Source: Vibrio coralliirubri
GTDB taxonomy: Bacteria; Pseudomonadota; Gammaproteobacteria; Enterobacterales; Vibrionaceae
DNA length: 64,000 nt
NCBI RefSeq assembly: GCF_024347375.1
Contig: NZ_AP025470.1
Coordinates: 2,728,001-2,792,000, forward strand
Direction: 5' to 3'
Under the pieces are notes generated by a model. That model was not told the DNA's origin. It made no database searches and saw only the letters and a program-made list of their open reading frames with translations. Positions 1 through 9,855 of the stretch are shown here, one piece after another. Numbering within the stretch: the first letter of the stretch is position 1; the number at the start of each line of letters is the position of its first letter. The translations under genes were made by a program, and so were the position numbers.

Positions 1-115
1 GAGACACGAAGCGTGCCCCTGTTACCGTCATCACCATCAGCATCGCTGAGATGCGAGTGTATGGCCAAAAATAATTGGCTAACCACTCTAGTACAAGGCT
101 CGTTGGATATTCCAT
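1..115 (-). CDS. fliR: FliR, flagellar export gate protein (N-terminal part only)
   Basis: This is the start of the next gene after fliQ, cut by the window edge. An ATG at 115 opens a frame of 38 codons beginning MEYPTSLVLEWL and running into a hydrophobic stretch, as expected for FliR, an inner-membrane component of the flagellar type III export gate with FliP and FliQ. The position directly behind fliQ, with a gap of six bases, matches the conserved fliPQR order. Only the first membrane segment is visible, so the call rests on position and the short N-terminus. The sequence cannot show whether the rest of the gene is intact. Confidence 0.85.
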   Translation of the reverse strand, partial: MEYPTSLVLEWLANYFWPYTRISAMLMVMTVTGARFVS

Positions 116-121
116 ATCGGT

Positions 122-391
122 CTAATAAAGGACTTGCGGCAAGCGTTCGATGAGTTCGAAAAAGAACTCCATCATCATCTGGGTCATCCAGTGTGCGAAT
201 AGCATCAACGCCAACAAAGTTACGATCAAACGCGGCAGGAAACTCAGTGTTTGTTCGTTGATTGAGGTCGCAGCTTGGAAAACAGCCACAACCAAACCGA
301 TCAGCAGGCTAGGAATAATGATGGCGCAAACCATGATTAATACCATCCAAAGGGCATCTCGGAACAACTCTACGAATATTTCAGGATTCAT
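122..391 (-). CDS. fliQ: FliQ, flagellar export gate protein
   Basis: The product is 89 aa, the usual FliQ length, with two long hydrophobic segments (about residues 15-40 and 52-72) on either side of a short polar loop containing SINEQTL. FliQ is a small subunit of the FliPQR export gate, through which rod, hook and filament subunits leave the cytoplasm. It lies between fliP and fliR in the conserved order, with an 11-base gap to fliP. Nothing is unusual in length or composition. Confidence 0.97.
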   Translation of the reverse strand: MNPEIFVELFRDALWMVLIMVCAIIIPSLLIGLVVAVFQAATSINEQTLSFLPRLIVTLLALMLFAHWMTQMMMEFFFELIERLPQVLY

Positions 392-402
392 TATTCCCCC
401 AG

Positions 403-1269
403 CTACAAGGCAAAACTGCCGGCGAGTGTGGAGAGTATCAAGTTCCAGCCATCAACAAGAACAAACAGCATCAACTTAAACGGCAGCGATACAATCATCG
501 GTGACAACATCATCATACCCATAGCCATCAATACCGATGCCACCACCAAGTCGATGATTAGGAAAGGCAAGAACAGCATAAAGCCGATTTGGAAAGCCGT
601 TTTTAATTCCGATGTGATAAATGCTGGAATCAGAACCGCCATCGAAACATCTTCAGGGTTAGTCACTTCCGCACCAGAAATTTCAACAAAGGTTTCAAGA
701 TCTTTGATTCGAGTCTGTTTGAGCATGAAAGACTTAATCGGTTCTTGGGCAACATCAAATGCCTGTCGCGCCGATATCTGTTCATTAAGATAAGGCTGAA
801 CTGCTTGTTCGTTAACTTGATTAATCACTGGCGACATGATGAAGAAGGTCAAGAATATCGCGATACCAATAATGACTTGGTTAGACGGTGTTTGTTGTAG
901 ACCCATCGCCTGACGCAAAATAGACATCACTACCACAATACGAGTGAACGACGTCATCAAAATCACCATCGCCGGCAAGAAGCCAAGCATGGTCATTAAC
1001 GCGAGAATTTGCAGGTTGATCGAGTAGTCTTCGCCGCCATTGGCATTGGTTGTCATGGTAAAGGCAGGTATGCCGCCACCATTGCCAGTTAAGCTGCCCG
1101 TGGTCATGGTTGTCGATTTGGCTTGGTCTTGTTCCATCGTGCTGATAGTCACCGACTCTGAGCCAGCGGTATTTGCAGGAATGACGGTGCCGTCTTCAGC
1201 TTGTGCAAATACCGACACACTGAATACGATTGAGCATAGGAGAATGAGCTGAACCAACCTCACTTTCAC
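403..1269 (-). CDS. fliP: FliP, flagellar export gate protein
   Basis: FliP is a core membrane subunit of the flagellar export gate. The C-terminal two thirds carries the family hallmarks: a membrane segment [20 protein letters not shown], the [22 protein letters not shown] region, and the C-terminal [16 protein letters not shown] chose the GTG at 1269 because it starts a typical cleavable signal peptide ([16 protein letters not shown]...VFAQA), as known for FliP, and has GGAG upstream. An ATG at 1332 in the same frame would add 21 residues ahead of the signal peptide, overlaps fliO and lacks a Shine-Dalgarno sequence. From GTG the product is 288 aa. Confidence 0.93.
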   Translation of the reverse strand: MKVRLVQLILLCSIVFSVSVFAQAEDGTVIPANTAGSESVTISTMEQDQAKSTTMTTGSLTGNGGGIPAFTMTTNANGGEDYSINLQILALMTMLGFLPAMVILMTSFTRIVVVMSILRQAMGLQQTPSNQVIIGIAIFLTFFIMSPVINQVNEQAVQPYLNEQISARQAFDVAQEPIKSFMLKQTRIKDLETFVEISGAEVTNPEDVSMAVLIPAFITSELKTAFQIGFMLFLPFLIIDLVVASVLMAMGMMMLSPMIVSLPFKLMLFVLVDGWNLILSTLAGSFAL

Positions 1270-1318
1270 CGCTCGGAAAGCTCCGGCTTGGTGAAAGTAA
1301 GAGGAGTTCAAAAGTCCG

Positions 1319-1759
1319 TTACTTGTTTGCATCTTTTTTTATTAGCTGGGAAAGCTGACTTGAAAATGTACTTTTTTCCAGCATCTCCTGAGTAAGAGGT
1401 TTATCGAGCTTAGAGATCAGCTGAATCGATTGTGTGGTAATCCCTACCAAGAACTGTTCATCACCCGCTTGCACAATAGCGATACGCTCTTTAGTACCAA
1501 CAGGGATTTGCCTAACAATCGCCAGACCTTGTTGATTCGACATCGCAGGCACTTGCATTCGCTTGAGTAGCCAAGCAATAAATAAAATGAAGGCTATAAC
1601 GAAAATTAGCGACCCAAAGGTGGTCGCTAAATCGAGAGAAGGCGGTGTTGCTGCAAAGGCAATGGAAGGAGCCGTTAATAGCCCTACTCCCAAGATTCCT
1701 CGTAACAAACCTGTCATTCCGAGAAAAGAGCCCGCCAGTCTTTGAGACAAAAAGCTCAT
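1319..1759 (-). CDS. fliO: FliO, flagellar export gate assembly protein
   Basis: A 146-aa protein with a hydrophobic N-terminus, a second membrane segment around residues 45-66 ([20 protein letters not shown]) and a cytoplasmic tail containing [16 protein letters not shown], which is the FliO family pattern. FliO helps assemble FliP into the export gate and is the most variable gate protein. Its ATG overlaps the fliN stop codon in a TAATG arrangement, which suggests translational coupling. The 3' end overlaps only the longer, rejected fliP start. Confidence 0.93.
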   Translation of the reverse strand: MSFLSQRLAGSFLGMTGLLRGILGVGLLTAPSIAFAATPPSLDLATTFGSLIFVIAFILFIAWLLKRMQVPAMSNQQGLAIVRQIPVGTKERIAIVQAGDEQFLVGITTQSIQLISKLDKPLTQEMLEKSTFSSQLSQLIKKDANK

Positions 1760-2169
1760 TAACGCAGCTTCTTAATTCGTTCTGTTTGGCTAATAACGTC
1801 AGTCAAACGAATACCAAATTTGTCGTTTACTACAACAACTTCACCGTGAGCAATCAGAGTTCCGTTGACCATCACGTCTAGTGACTCACCAGCGATTCGG
1901 TCAAGCTCAACAACCGAGCCTTGGTTCAATTGAAGTAAGTTACGGATACTGATCTGAGAGCGGCCAACTTCCATCGAAATAGTCACTGGAATATCCATAA
2001 TGGTATCCAGCTTACGACGCTCATCTTCAGAAATCGGAGATGATGAATCGGTTAGCTCATCAAGTGGTGCCGCAAGCACATCATCAACATCAATTGACGG
2101 CGCTGAAGGGTCTTCACCAAGTGCTGCAGCCCATTCGTCTGCTAGCTTTTGATCTTCACTAGGTTCCAT
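1759..2169 (-). CDS. fliN: FliN, flagellar motor switch protein
   Basis: FliN forms the bottom of the cytoplasmic C-ring with FliM and FliG. The C-terminal SpoA/SpoF-type domain is clear (about residues 55-136: DIPVTISMEVGR, LLQLNQGSVVELD, VNGTLIAHGEVVVVNDKFGIRL). It is preceded by an acidic, Ser/Pro-rich linker, giving 136 aa. I use the ATG at 2169, which has AGGA seven bases upstream; a TTG two codons earlier has no better signal. It is coupled to fliO by a one-base overlap. Confidence 0.97.
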   Translation of the reverse strand: MEPSEDQKLADEWAAALGEDPSAPSIDVDDVLAAPLDELTDSSSPISEDERRKLDTIMDIPVTISMEVGRSQISIRNLLQLNQGSVVELDRIAGESLDVMVNGTLIAHGEVVVVNDKFGIRLTDVISQTERIKKLR

Positions 2170-2198
2170 TACCAATTCCTATACTTTTATCTATTTTT

Positions 2199-3242
2199 CT
2201 ATTCGTCATCATCGCTGTTTTCGAGTTCAGACATTAAGTCTTTACCTAGAAAAGCGAGATCAGTTTTAACCACATGTGGTCTTTGAATTTTTTCCGAAAT
2301 CTGTACTGCAAGCTTCTCACCAGAACGTCCCATTTTCACACGATAAGTCGGCAGTTCTTCGACAAACATGGTTGCGTGCTCAGGCATGTTCATTGGGATA
2401 ACGTCACCAGGGCGCAGCTCCATCAGGTCACGAAGGGAGATGTCTTGCTCTAACAAGTTCACACGGAAGTTAACGGGCACGTCCATGATTTCATCACGCA
2501 GTGCGGTACTCCAACGAACATCGGTTTCCATCTTGTCTGATTGAACACCCGCATCAAGCAGTTCACGGATCGGCTCAACCATGGAATAAGGCATGACAAC
2601 GTGGAAGTCACCACCACCACCATCCACTTCAATGTGGAACGAACTCACAACAATCACTTCGGTTGGGCTCACAATGTTCGCCATACTTGGGTTCACTTCA
2701 GAATCCAAGTATTCAAACTCAACCCCCATCACTGGCGACCAAGCTTCTTTGTAATCTTCAAAAACAATTTTCAGCAGTAACTGAATGATTCGTCTTTCAG
2801 TAGGCGTGAATTCACGACCTTCAATCTTGGCGTGGAAACGACCATCACCGCCAAAAAAGTTCTCTACGAGAATGAAAACCAGACGAGCTTCCATGGTGAT
2901 GAGTGCCGTACCTTTCAATGGACGGAAACGAACCATGTTTAAACTGGTGGGTACATACAATGTGTTTTGGTACTCACCAAACTTCATCATTTGTACGCCG
3001 TTGATCGACACTTCAGCCGTTTTACGTAACATATTAAACAAGCTGATACGCATATGACGTGCGAAACGCTCGTTAATAAGTTCAAGGGTCGGCATTCGAC
3101 CACGGACGATTCGATCTTGAGATGAGAAGTCGAAATTGACCGCATTGTCATTTTCGGTTTCTAAGACATCTTCAACTTCTTCAACATCATCAACGCCATG
3201 TAACAGCGCATCAATTTCGTCTTGGCTTAATAAATCGGTCAC
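2199..3242 (-). CDS. fliM: FliM, flagellar motor switch protein
   Basis: 347 aa. The N-terminal segment LLSQDEIDALLHG (residues 4-16) is the CheY-P-binding peptide. The middle CheC-like domain and the C-terminal FliN-like domain (about residues 255-330, with DVPVNFRVNLLEQDISLRDL) follow in the usual order. FliM therefore links chemotaxis output to motor direction. The start is GTG, with AGG six bases upstream; no nearby ATG fits. The gene follows fliL by seven bases and precedes fliN by 29 bases, as in other polar flagellar operons. Confidence 0.98.
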   Translation of the reverse strand: MTDLLSQDEIDALLHGVDDVEEVEDVLETENDNAVNFDFSSQDRIVRGRMPTLELINERFARHMRISLFNMLRKTAEVSINGVQMMKFGEYQNTLYVPTSLNMVRFRPLKGTALITMEARLVFILVENFFGGDGRFHAKIEGREFTPTERRIIQLLLKIVFEDYKEAWSPVMGVEFEYLDSEVNPSMANIVSPTEVIVVSSFHIEVDGGGGDFHVVMPYSMVEPIRELLDAGVQSDKMETDVRWSTALRDEIMDVPVNFRVNLLEQDISLRDLMELRPGDVIPMNMPEHATMFVEELPTYRVKMGRSGEKLAVQISEKIQRPHVVKTDLAFLGKDLMSELENSDDDE

Positions 3243-3249
3243 AAATTAC

Positions 3250-3738
3250 CTATTGAATTACGAAGTCAGTGAATAACACTTTTTCAATCACAGGCTGGCC
3301 AACAGCTTGAGCCAGGCTTGCTTTAATATCTTCTGTTGCCTTGTCACGCAGTTCAACTCGTCCGGTTGGTGAACGCAATTGGTCGACCGTTGCCGAAGCG
3401 AACGTGGCCAGTAGCGTACTTTCTACAAGCGGAGAGTGGTAACGAGCTAGGTCTTCATTCTTACTGCCACGTACCATGAGCTGTGCTTTTATCTGAACTA
3501 GGCGATCTTTTTTGTCACCTGTCACATTAAACAAGAAGGGCTGAGGAATATTAACATACATAACAGGCTCTACCGCGACCACAGCTGTTGCTGGCTGAGA
3601 CTGAGATTCAGAGGCGCTATCGTCAGAACCTAAGAAAAAGTACAGCGCACCACCTATACCAAGCAGTAACACGACTACGGCAATAATGATTATAAGGAGC
3701 TTGCTCTTCCCTTTAGGTGCATCTTGTTCTTCTGCCAT
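3250..3738 (-). CDS. fliL: FliL, flagellar basal-body-associated protein
   Basis: 162 aa with a cytoplasmic basic N-terminus (APKGKSKL), one membrane segment (about residues 15-36) and a periplasmic domain containing EPVMYVNIPQPFLFNV and the C-terminal VLFTDFVIQ typical of FliL. FliL surrounds the stator units and, in Vibrio, supports torque at high load on the polar motor. It sits between fliK and fliM in the expected order. No sequence oddity was seen. Confidence 0.96.
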   Translation of the reverse strand: MAEEQDAPKGKSKLLIIIIAVVVLLLGIGGALYFFLGSDDSASESQSQPATAVVAVEPVMYVNIPQPFLFNVTGDKKDRLVQIKAQLMVRGSKNEDLARYHSPLVESTLLATFASATVDQLRSPTGRVELRDKATEDIKASLAQAVGQPVIEKVLFTDFVIQ

Positions 3739-3791
3739 ACTTTACTCTAACTTCCTGTTCTTTCGATTAACTAAGCGTTCTTAGCCTGATA

Positions 3792-5909
3792 TTAGGCATA
3801 ATAACTAATTCCATCACGCTTTGATGCGACATTCAATTCAAGATTGCTGCCACTATCAAGGTTTTCATCATCTTGCGTATCATTTGTGCGGTTAGCGCCG
3901 GATTGTTGCTCACCATTGTTGTATCTATCTTGTCCCTGACCGGAGTTCTGTTGTTGAACAGACGAATCGGCAAGCTGCAGACCTTGCTGAGCAAGCATCT
4001 CTCTCAAGCGAGGTAAGGTTTGTTCAATCACATCTCTCGCTTGCTGATTGCTCACGGTAAAGTGCACGTTTGCCACGTCATTATTCATGGTCATGCGGAT
4101 TTTCATTTGGCCCAGTTCTGGTGGGTCGAGACGGATGTCCAAGTTCTTGAGGTTCTTAGACATCATCATTTGTACTTTTTCAGCCACTTGCTCATTGGCT
4201 AGCTCTTTGGTGAGCTGTAAAGGTGCTTGTTGAGCAGCTTGAATTTCAGCTCGCGTAGGTGCTGAACCCACCGTTGCCGTACCTTGTGCACCAGCTGCAG
4301 AAGCGATCTGCTGAGCAAAGGTTGAATCTTTAGAATCTTCTTTAGCTCCCGCTTTACCCAAACCAGACAGTGCTGCTGCACCAGCGCCCGCTTTAAGAAG
4401 CGTATCAGTCGAGCCTGCTTTTGTGGCAGCTGGCGTTGCATTCATCGCCATACCTTGCGCGGTTAAAGCTGGATCCAACGTTGCTTGCTGCTGAGGTGAA
4501 GCAACATTAGCTTGTTGAGCTGCATGCGCATTATTGGCGTGCAGCATCGCCGCCTTATCCGTAACAGCATTGTTTGCTGATTGAGAAGCGGCCTGCGCTG
4601 ACACTTGTTGTGCCGCCGTCGCTACAGCTGCTGTTGATACTGCCGCAGCTAAGGCTTTAGTTTCGCTTGAATCCGTATTATCCCAATCGATAGCAGCGGG
4701 TTCACCGAGCGCGCCGTTCACAGCCGGAGCTTGACTTAGCAAAGCTGTTGCTTGTTGTTGAACGTTAGCGAGCTGTTGATTCAACAGGTCTAGGTTAGAG
4801 GTCGCTTTAGCCAAAGCGGCTTGCTCATCAACCGTCAACTTAGCACCACTTTGTTGCTTCTCAAGCAAGCTATCGACAACAGACTGCTCTGATTCGATTT
4901 GTCCATTCAATTGGTTTAGCGCTTTGGTATGGGCATCTACTTGCTTTGCCAGTTCAATATCCGCGGCTGACAATGCTTGGCTCTGATCGGCAGTAACCGC
5001 ACTAGCAGCATTCTTTTGGCTCAGCTCTCGGCTCATACTGGCTTCAATTTGTTCTGGAGTGACGCCTTTATCCATTAACTGTCGAATTTCAGCATCAGTC
5101 AGCTGAGAAACCCCCTTACCTCCGGTAAGTACAGCGATTTCAGAATCGACTTCAAGGCTCTTCTCTTGATTTGCAACCTTAGCTTGTTGTGTCGCCTTAT
5201 CCGTAACGGAAGCTCCTGCAACAGAAGCACCGGTGATATTACCTTGGGCTTGATCTACCTGACCTTGCTGAGGCAAGCCTTTGCCGTTTGGCGCTTGATT
5301 GAGAGTTTTGTTTGCCTCATCCAATTGACCAAGCAATTTATTGCCTTCACTCATCGCTGCATTAGCTTGCGATGCCTGCGTAGCTCCATCTACAGCTGAT
5401 GAAGCCTGAGTTTGAGATTGAGCAACCTGTTCTTTAGAACCGTTAGTCGTAGCCTGCGCATCTTTACCATCTGCCTTATCTGCCTTATCTGCGACAGTCT
5501 TATCAGCGACAGTGCTATCAGTGCCCGAATTGGCTTTGAGCTGAGCCTCAGATCCAGACTCTGCTGATGTTTTATCAGCAGCTTTCTCGCCTTCTGCTTC
5601 TGAAGCTGCTTGCTTGCTTTTTGCTTCGCTCACTTCGTCAGTAGCCTTTGGTTCTGCTGAATCAGCTTTGCTCGTTTCGGCTGACGCTTCACCTTCGGTA
5701 GAGGCCTGTTTAGTATCAGGTTTCGTGGTACTTTCTGTGTCTTTTGCTGCGGCTTTACTGTCACTTTCTTCAAAGCCAAGCGCTTCTTTAAAGGACTCAA
5801 AGAAACCTTTAGAGTCGCCGGTTTCTTCTACCTTGGAAGAGGCAGAACCGGTGTCCAACAACGATGACGTTTTGTTGGTCGCTGAATTTGAGGAAAGACT
5901 AACATTCAT
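3792..5909 (-). CDS. fliK: FliK, flagellar hook-length control protein
   Basis: 705 aa, much longer than enterobacterial FliK and in line with polar-flagellum FliK proteins. The first ~530 residues are low-complexity, rich in Ala, Gln, Ser, Thr, Asp and Lys, with stretches such as TVADKTVADKADKADGKD. The conserved C-terminal Flg_hook domain (about residues 560-660) contains LRLDPPELGQMKIRM-like sequence (NLDIRLDPPELGQMKIRM). FliK is secreted during hook growth and switches FlhB specificity when the hook reaches its length; the long disordered region acts as the ruler. A 182-base gap precedes fliK, but I found no convincing sigma-54 site in it. Confidence 0.96.
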   Translation of the reverse strand: MNVSLSSNSATNKTSSLLDTGSASSKVEETGDSKGFFESFKEALGFEESDSKAAAKDTESTTKPDTKQASTEGEASAETSKADSAEPKATDEVSEAKSKQAASEAEGEKAADKTSAESGSEAQLKANSGTDSTVADKTVADKADKADGKDAQATTNGSKEQVAQSQTQASSAVDGATQASQANAAMSEGNKLLGQLDEANKTLNQAPNGKGLPQQGQVDQAQGNITGASVAGASVTDKATQQAKVANQEKSLEVDSEIAVLTGGKGVSQLTDAEIRQLMDKGVTPEQIEASMSRELSQKNAASAVTADQSQALSAADIELAKQVDAHTKALNQLNGQIESEQSVVDSLLEKQQSGAKLTVDEQAALAKATSNLDLLNQQLANVQQQATALLSQAPAVNGALGEPAAIDWDNTDSSETKALAAAVSTAAVATAAQQVSAQAASQSANNAVTDKAAMLHANNAHAAQQANVASPQQQATLDPALTAQGMAMNATPAATKAGSTDTLLKAGAGAAALSGLGKAGAKEDSKDSTFAQQIASAAGAQGTATVGSAPTRAEIQAAQQAPLQLTKELANEQVAEKVQMMMSKNLKNLDIRLDPPELGQMKIRMTMNNDVANVHFTVSNQQARDVIEQTLPRLREMLAQQGLQLADSSVQQQNSGQGQDRYNNGEQQSGANRTNDTQDDENLDSGSNLELNVASKRDGISYYA

Positions 5910-6091
5910 ATATACAAGCTCTATCTACTAGCTTTGCTACCATGAATCAGGCAACAAAAAGAAAGTCGGATGCTTTTCATGCCTTTGGTGGGCATAACGC
6001 GCAATTTTATATAAAACGGAGCAAGAAACATGCCTATAAGTTCGGTTCTCACAATATCGAGAACAGCACTGACGTCATTCGTGGCTTAGGA

Positions 6092-6529
6092 TCACATCTT
6101 CTTTCGGCTGTATAACAGAGTCGAGAACTCATCCATTTGCTTTTGCTCTCTTTGATCTTGCAGCTTTGCTTTCTCTTTCTGCTTTTTCTCCATCAACCAC
6201 TCGTAGGATTTACGTTTTTTGCGTAACTCCATCCAGTAGCTTTGGCAGTTGTCGACTTGATTTTTAAAGTGGTGCTCGGCTTCTCTCTGTTTGGATAATG
6301 TCTCATCCAACTGAGTTAAGAAGCGGTTCAAGTGACCATATTGGCTCGCCGTTAAACCAGCCTTGCCGCGGTCAACGAGCTGCTGACAGTAATCCAGTCG
6401 ATACTTTTCAATCTGCGCAACTTGCTCATAGTAACCTTGCAGCTCAGAGTTCGCTTTGTTGAGCGCGAGTACAGCTTGGTTCTCTTGATCTTTAGCTTGA
6501 TCGAGCAAAAATTCTAATGCGTTATCCAT
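6092..6529 (-). CDS. fliJ: FliJ, flagellar export chaperone/ATPase stalk
   Basis: 145 aa, almost entirely charged alpha-helix with Gln/Lys/Glu heptads, the antiparallel coiled-coil form of FliJ. FliJ sits in the centre of the FliI hexamer and links the ATPase to the gate protein FlhA. It follows fliI by 19 bases. A short inverted repeat (GTTCTC/GAGAAC, 6045-6064) lies downstream but has no U-tract, so I do not call it a terminator. Confidence 0.94.
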   Translation of the reverse strand: MDNALEFLLDQAKDQENQAVLALNKANSELQGYYEQVAQIEKYRLDYCQQLVDRGKAGLTASQYGHLNRFLTQLDETLSKQREAEHHFKNQVDNCQSYWMELRKKRKSYEWLMEKKQKEKAKLQDQREQKQMDEFSTLLYSRKKM

Positions 6530-6548
6530 GACTAACCTTATTCACTCG

Positions 6549-7868
6549 TTAGCCACCCAAGACATGCTTCAACATGTTGACGCACATATCGTATGGAACG
6601 GTCTCTTTCATCTTCTGCTGCAAGTACTCATCCAGTTTTGGTTTCAACGTGAAGGCACTATCGATTGCTGGATCCGTTCCTGGCTTGTAAGCACCAATCG
6701 ACACCAAATCTTGGTTTTTACGACAGATAGACAGCACTTGCCTTACCGCTTTCGACATCAAGACATGTTCTTCAGTAGTGATTTGCGGCATAACACGACT
6801 GACGGATTTCTCAACATCAATCGCAGGATAATGACCGGCATCGGCCATTTCACGCGACAACACAACGTGACCATCGAGAATCGCTCGCGACGCATCGGCA
6901 ATCGGATCTTGTAGGTCATCGCCTTCGGTTAACACGGTAAAGAAGGCCGTGATCGAACCTTGCTCATCGTCACCATTACCCGCACGTTCCACCAGCGCAG
7001 GGAGCTTGGCGAAAACTGATGGCGGATAACCTTTGGTTGCTGGCGGCTCCCCCACAGACAAAGCAATTTCACGCTGAGCCTGAGCAAAACGGGTCAATGA
7101 ATCCATGAGTAGCAGAACATCTAAGCCTTGGTCGCGGAAATACTCGGCGACAGCCAGCGCGGTTTGACAGCCTTTTAAGCGCATCAATGGTGATGAGTCG
7201 GCAGGAGCGGCAACAACAACCGAACGCTTACGGCCATCTTCACCAAGAATTTCTTCAATAAACTCTTTAACTTCTCGTCCACGCTCACCGATTAGACCGA
7301 CCACCACCACTTGCGCAGTAGTGCCTCGAGTCATCATCCCCAGCGTGACCGACTTACCCACACCAGAACCTGCAAACAGGCCGATACGCTGCCCTTTACC
7401 CACGGTTAGCAAACCATTAATCGCTTTCAAGCCGACATCGAGTGGCTCAGAAATCGGTTTACGTGCTAACGGGTTGATTGGTTCCGCATTAAATGAAGCG
7501 CGTTGCTCGGTATAGATTGGACCTAAACCGTCGAGTGGATTACCAACGCCGTCGATCACTCGACCGAGCAGTTCCATTCCAACAGGGATACCACTTTCGG
7601 TGGTCATTGGTGTGACGCGAGCGCCAGGTAAGATCCCGGTGATTTGTTCACTCGGCATCAAAAATAGGTTATCGCCAGAGAAACCGACGACTTCGGCTTC
7701 CATCTGACCAGACATGGTTTCCACTAAACACAAACTGCCGATTGGCGCTTTACAGCCGGTCGCTTCAAGCGTTAAGCCAACAACGCGTACTAACTTACCA
7801 GAGGCAATTGGTCGCGATTTTAGCCCCTCGACTTTGTACTGACTGAGACGATTCACTAACTCAAGCAT
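6549..7868 (-). CDS. fliI: FliI, flagellar export ATPase
   Basis: 439 aa, the normal FliI length. It shows the F1-ATPase-beta-like fold with Walker A GSGVGKSV at about residues 167-174, a Walker B region [13 protein letters not shown] and the ATPase signature [24 protein letters not shown]. FliI hydrolyses ATP to unfold and deliver export substrates with FliH and FliJ. Its ATG overlaps the fliH stop by one base, which suggests coupled translation. Confidence 0.98.
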   Translation of the reverse strand: MLELVNRLSQYKVEGLKSRPIASGKLVRVVGLTLEATGCKAPIGSLCLVETMSGQMEAEVVGFSGDNLFLMPSEQITGILPGARVTPMTTESGIPVGMELLGRVIDGVGNPLDGLGPIYTEQRASFNAEPINPLARKPISEPLDVGLKAINGLLTVGKGQRIGLFAGSGVGKSVTLGMMTRGTTAQVVVVGLIGERGREVKEFIEEILGEDGRKRSVVVAAPADSSPLMRLKGCQTALAVAEYFRDQGLDVLLLMDSLTRFAQAQREIALSVGEPPATKGYPPSVFAKLPALVERAGNGDDEQGSITAFFTVLTEGDDLQDPIADASRAILDGHVVLSREMADAGHYPAIDVEKSVSRVMPQITTEEHVLMSKAVRQVLSICRKNQDLVSIGAYKPGTDPAIDSAFTLKPKLDEYLQQKMKETVPYDMCVNMLKHVLGG

Positions 7869-8668
7869 TACTCATGACCTTGGTGACGATTTGCGCCACA
7901 GAAGTTTTGAATGACGTTCTTTACGCGATCTTCCATGCGGTAGTTAACACTCGACTCACCCGCTTCAATTTGTACATCACCACGGTTAAGTGCCGGCTCT
8001 GCGACCAGCGTCCAATTACGGCAATCCAACTCAGTTTCGCCATAAGCAGAGCGAATGATCGCCACATCTTCTGGGTTAAGCTTCAATGTGATTGCGTGAC
8101 CAGAGATCGGCAACGACTCTACCGATTCTTTAACGGTATCTAATATGATTTGTGGGTTGGTTTGCACTTCAACATGAACCACTTCTTTGACCATGGTAAG
8201 CACCATGTCGACCAATTGCTTCTCCACCTGAGCGTTCATCAGCTCTAATGGTTGAGCGAACTGGTTTGCCAGCCCCATGAAGACGGCCACTTGCTGTTGG
8301 ATATATTCTTGGCCCGCGGTTACACCTTCAAGCTTGCCGGCCTCGTTGCCTTCTTCGTGACCTGCGGCAAAACCTTCTTCTTTGCCTTTTTCATAACCTT
8401 GCTTAAAGCCCGCCTCTTGGCCCTGATGCAGTCCTTCCTGATAAGCACCTTGTTTAATCAGCTCGATTTGCTCTTCAGTCAGAACCAGTTCTTCGTCTTC
8501 AATGGCTTCTTCAACCGTTGGCATCCAACTAGGGTCGTAGTTAAAGGCGGTTTCTTTGGCTTGTTTACTCACATCAGAGGTGTAGTCAGGCAGCCCCCAT
8601 TTCTGAGGTTGGGCAACCGTATTATCTTCTTCAGGGCGAAGGAAGCCGCGTTTTCTATCACCTGACAT
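7868..8668 (-). CDS. fliH: FliH, flagellar export ATPase regulator
   Basis: 266 aa. The middle part (about residues 90-135) is a Gly-rich heptad region with GxxxG repeats ([20 protein letters not shown], then [17 protein letters not shown]), diagnostic for FliH. The C-terminal domain resembles the V-ATPase E subunit. FliH dimers bind FliI and anchor it to the C-ring through FliN. A hairpin terminator lies between fliG and this gene (8756-8781), so fliH may depend on read-through or on a promoter I could not identify in 8669-8755. Confidence 0.95.
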   Translation of the reverse strand: MSGDRKRGFLRPEEDNTVAQPQKWGLPDYTSDVSKQAKETAFNYDPSWMPTVEEAIEDEELVLTEEQIELIKQGAYQEGLHQGQEAGFKQGYEKGKEEGFAAGHEEGNEAGKLEGVTAGQEYIQQQVAVFMGLANQFAQPLELMNAQVEKQLVDMVLTMVKEVVHVEVQTNPQIILDTVKESVESLPISGHAITLKLNPEDVAIIRSAYGETELDCRNWTLVAEPALNRGDVQIEAGESSVNYRMEDRVKNVIQNFCGANRHQGHE

Positions 8669-8755
8669 ATCAGTACCTATCTATGAGTGAGCTTAACTGT
8701 ATTGTGAATTCAAGCAGTTAAACTGAGTTAATCTGTAGTTCGAGATTGGATAAAG

Positions 8756-8781
8756 AAAAGCCCCAACAGTGTGGGGCTTTT
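8756..8781 (-). terminator. Rho-independent terminator after fliG
   Basis: A perfect nine-base-pair stem (AAAAGCCCC/GGGGCTTTT) with an eight-base loop, followed on the minus strand by CTTT, lies 13 bases after the fliG stop codon. It is inside what is normally one long fliE-to-fliR operon, so it may act as an attenuator that raises fliEFG over downstream genes. Confidence 0.8.
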
Positions 8782-8793
8782 GAGGTTTCTGTA

Positions 8794-9855
8794 TTAAAGG
8801 AACTCGTCGGCGCCACCAGACAGCATAATTTCGCCACTGTCTGCCATCTTCCTCGCAATACCCAAAATCTCTTTCTGAGCCGCTTCAACGTCAGAGACTT
8901 TCACTGGCGGCATCGCCTCAATATCGTCTCTCATCATATCGGCAGCACGTTTAGACATGTTCTTGAAGATCTTCTCACGTAGACCTTCATCGGCACCTTT
9001 AAGTGCTTTCTGTAGAATGTCTTGTGGAACATCACGTAGTAGACGTTGAACACCTTGGTCATCAACTTCAATAAGGTTTTCAAAGACAAACATCAGATCT
9101 TGAATCTGCGTTGCCATGTCTTCGTCTTGATCACGGATTTGATCCATCAAGACGCCTTCCACGTTGTTGTCCATGTAGTTCATGATCTCAGCCGCGGCTT
9201 TCAGACCACCAATTTTGGCTGCTTGAGCACCCGCTTGACCCGCGAACTGTTTCTCCATGATTTCGTTCAGTTCAGCAAGCGCCGAAGGTTGAACTTCTTC
9301 AAGGTTGGCAATACGCATCATCAGATCCAGACGAACGCGCTCTGGGAACTGAGACAGGATCTCAGCCGATTGATCGGCATCGAGGTACGACAACACAATA
9401 GTTTGAATTTGAGGGTGCTCATTGATGATAATGCTCGCCACCTGACGAGGATCCATCCACTTAAGCGAATCCAAGCCTTTCGAACCTGTACCAAGAAGGA
9501 TTTGGTCAACAAGGTTATTCGCCTTGTCTTCACCCAGAGCAGCAACTAACGCATTACGCATGAAGTCTTCGCTGCCCATACCAATGTTGGTGTACTTCTG
9601 AATATCATCTAAGAAAGCACGGTGCACAGCGCCTACTTTCTCTTGGGATAGGTCTGTAGCTCGCGCCATCGCACTACCCACACGCTGAACCTGCTTTGGC
9701 TCTAGGTGACGAATAATACCAGCAGCGTCTTCTTCATTTAAACTGAGCAACAAGATCGCAGCGCGCTCATCGCCTGAGATAGAGCCGATATCCACGCTAG
9801 AGACATCAAGCACTTCACCGCCTTCAGTTTGTTGTGGAACTATTTCGTTAGCCAT
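8794..9855 (-). CDS. fliG: FliG, flagellar motor switch protein
   Basis: 353 aa. The N-terminal domain binds FliF, and the middle domain contains the EHPQ motif (NEHPQIQTIVLSYL, about residues 132-145). The C-terminal domain has the charged torque helix (FVFENLIEVDDQGVQRLLRDV, then KGADEGLREKIFKNMSKRA), which contacts the PomA stator in sodium-driven vibrio motors. The gene overlaps the end of fliF by eight bases. It is followed by a strong hairpin terminator. Confidence 0.98.
   Translation of the reverse strand: MANEIVPQQTEGGEVLDVSSVDIGSISGDERAAILLLSLNEEDAAGIIRHLEPKQVQRVGSAMARATDLSQEKVGAVHRAFLDDIQKYTNIGMGSEDFMRNALVAALGEDKANNLVDQILLGTGSKGLDSLKWMDPRQVASIIINEHPQIQTIVLSYLDADQSAEILSQFPERVRLDLMMRIANLEEVQPSALAELNEIMEKQFAGQAGAQAAKIGGLKAAAEIMNYMDNNVEGVLMDQIRDQDEDMATQIQDLMFVFENLIEVDDQGVQRLLRDVPQDILQKALKGADEGLREKIFKNMSKRAADMMRDDIEAMPPVKVSDVEAAQKEILGIARKMADSGEIMLSGGADEFL

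Noticed and set aside
1270..1332. Upstream ATG for fliP
   Set aside because: It would put 21 polar residues before a typical signal peptide and has no ribosome site.
5614..5931. 105-codon plus-strand frame opposite fliK
   Set aside because: It is the complement of the low-complexity Ala/Ser/Asp-rich fliK coding sequence, with no ribosome site or motif.
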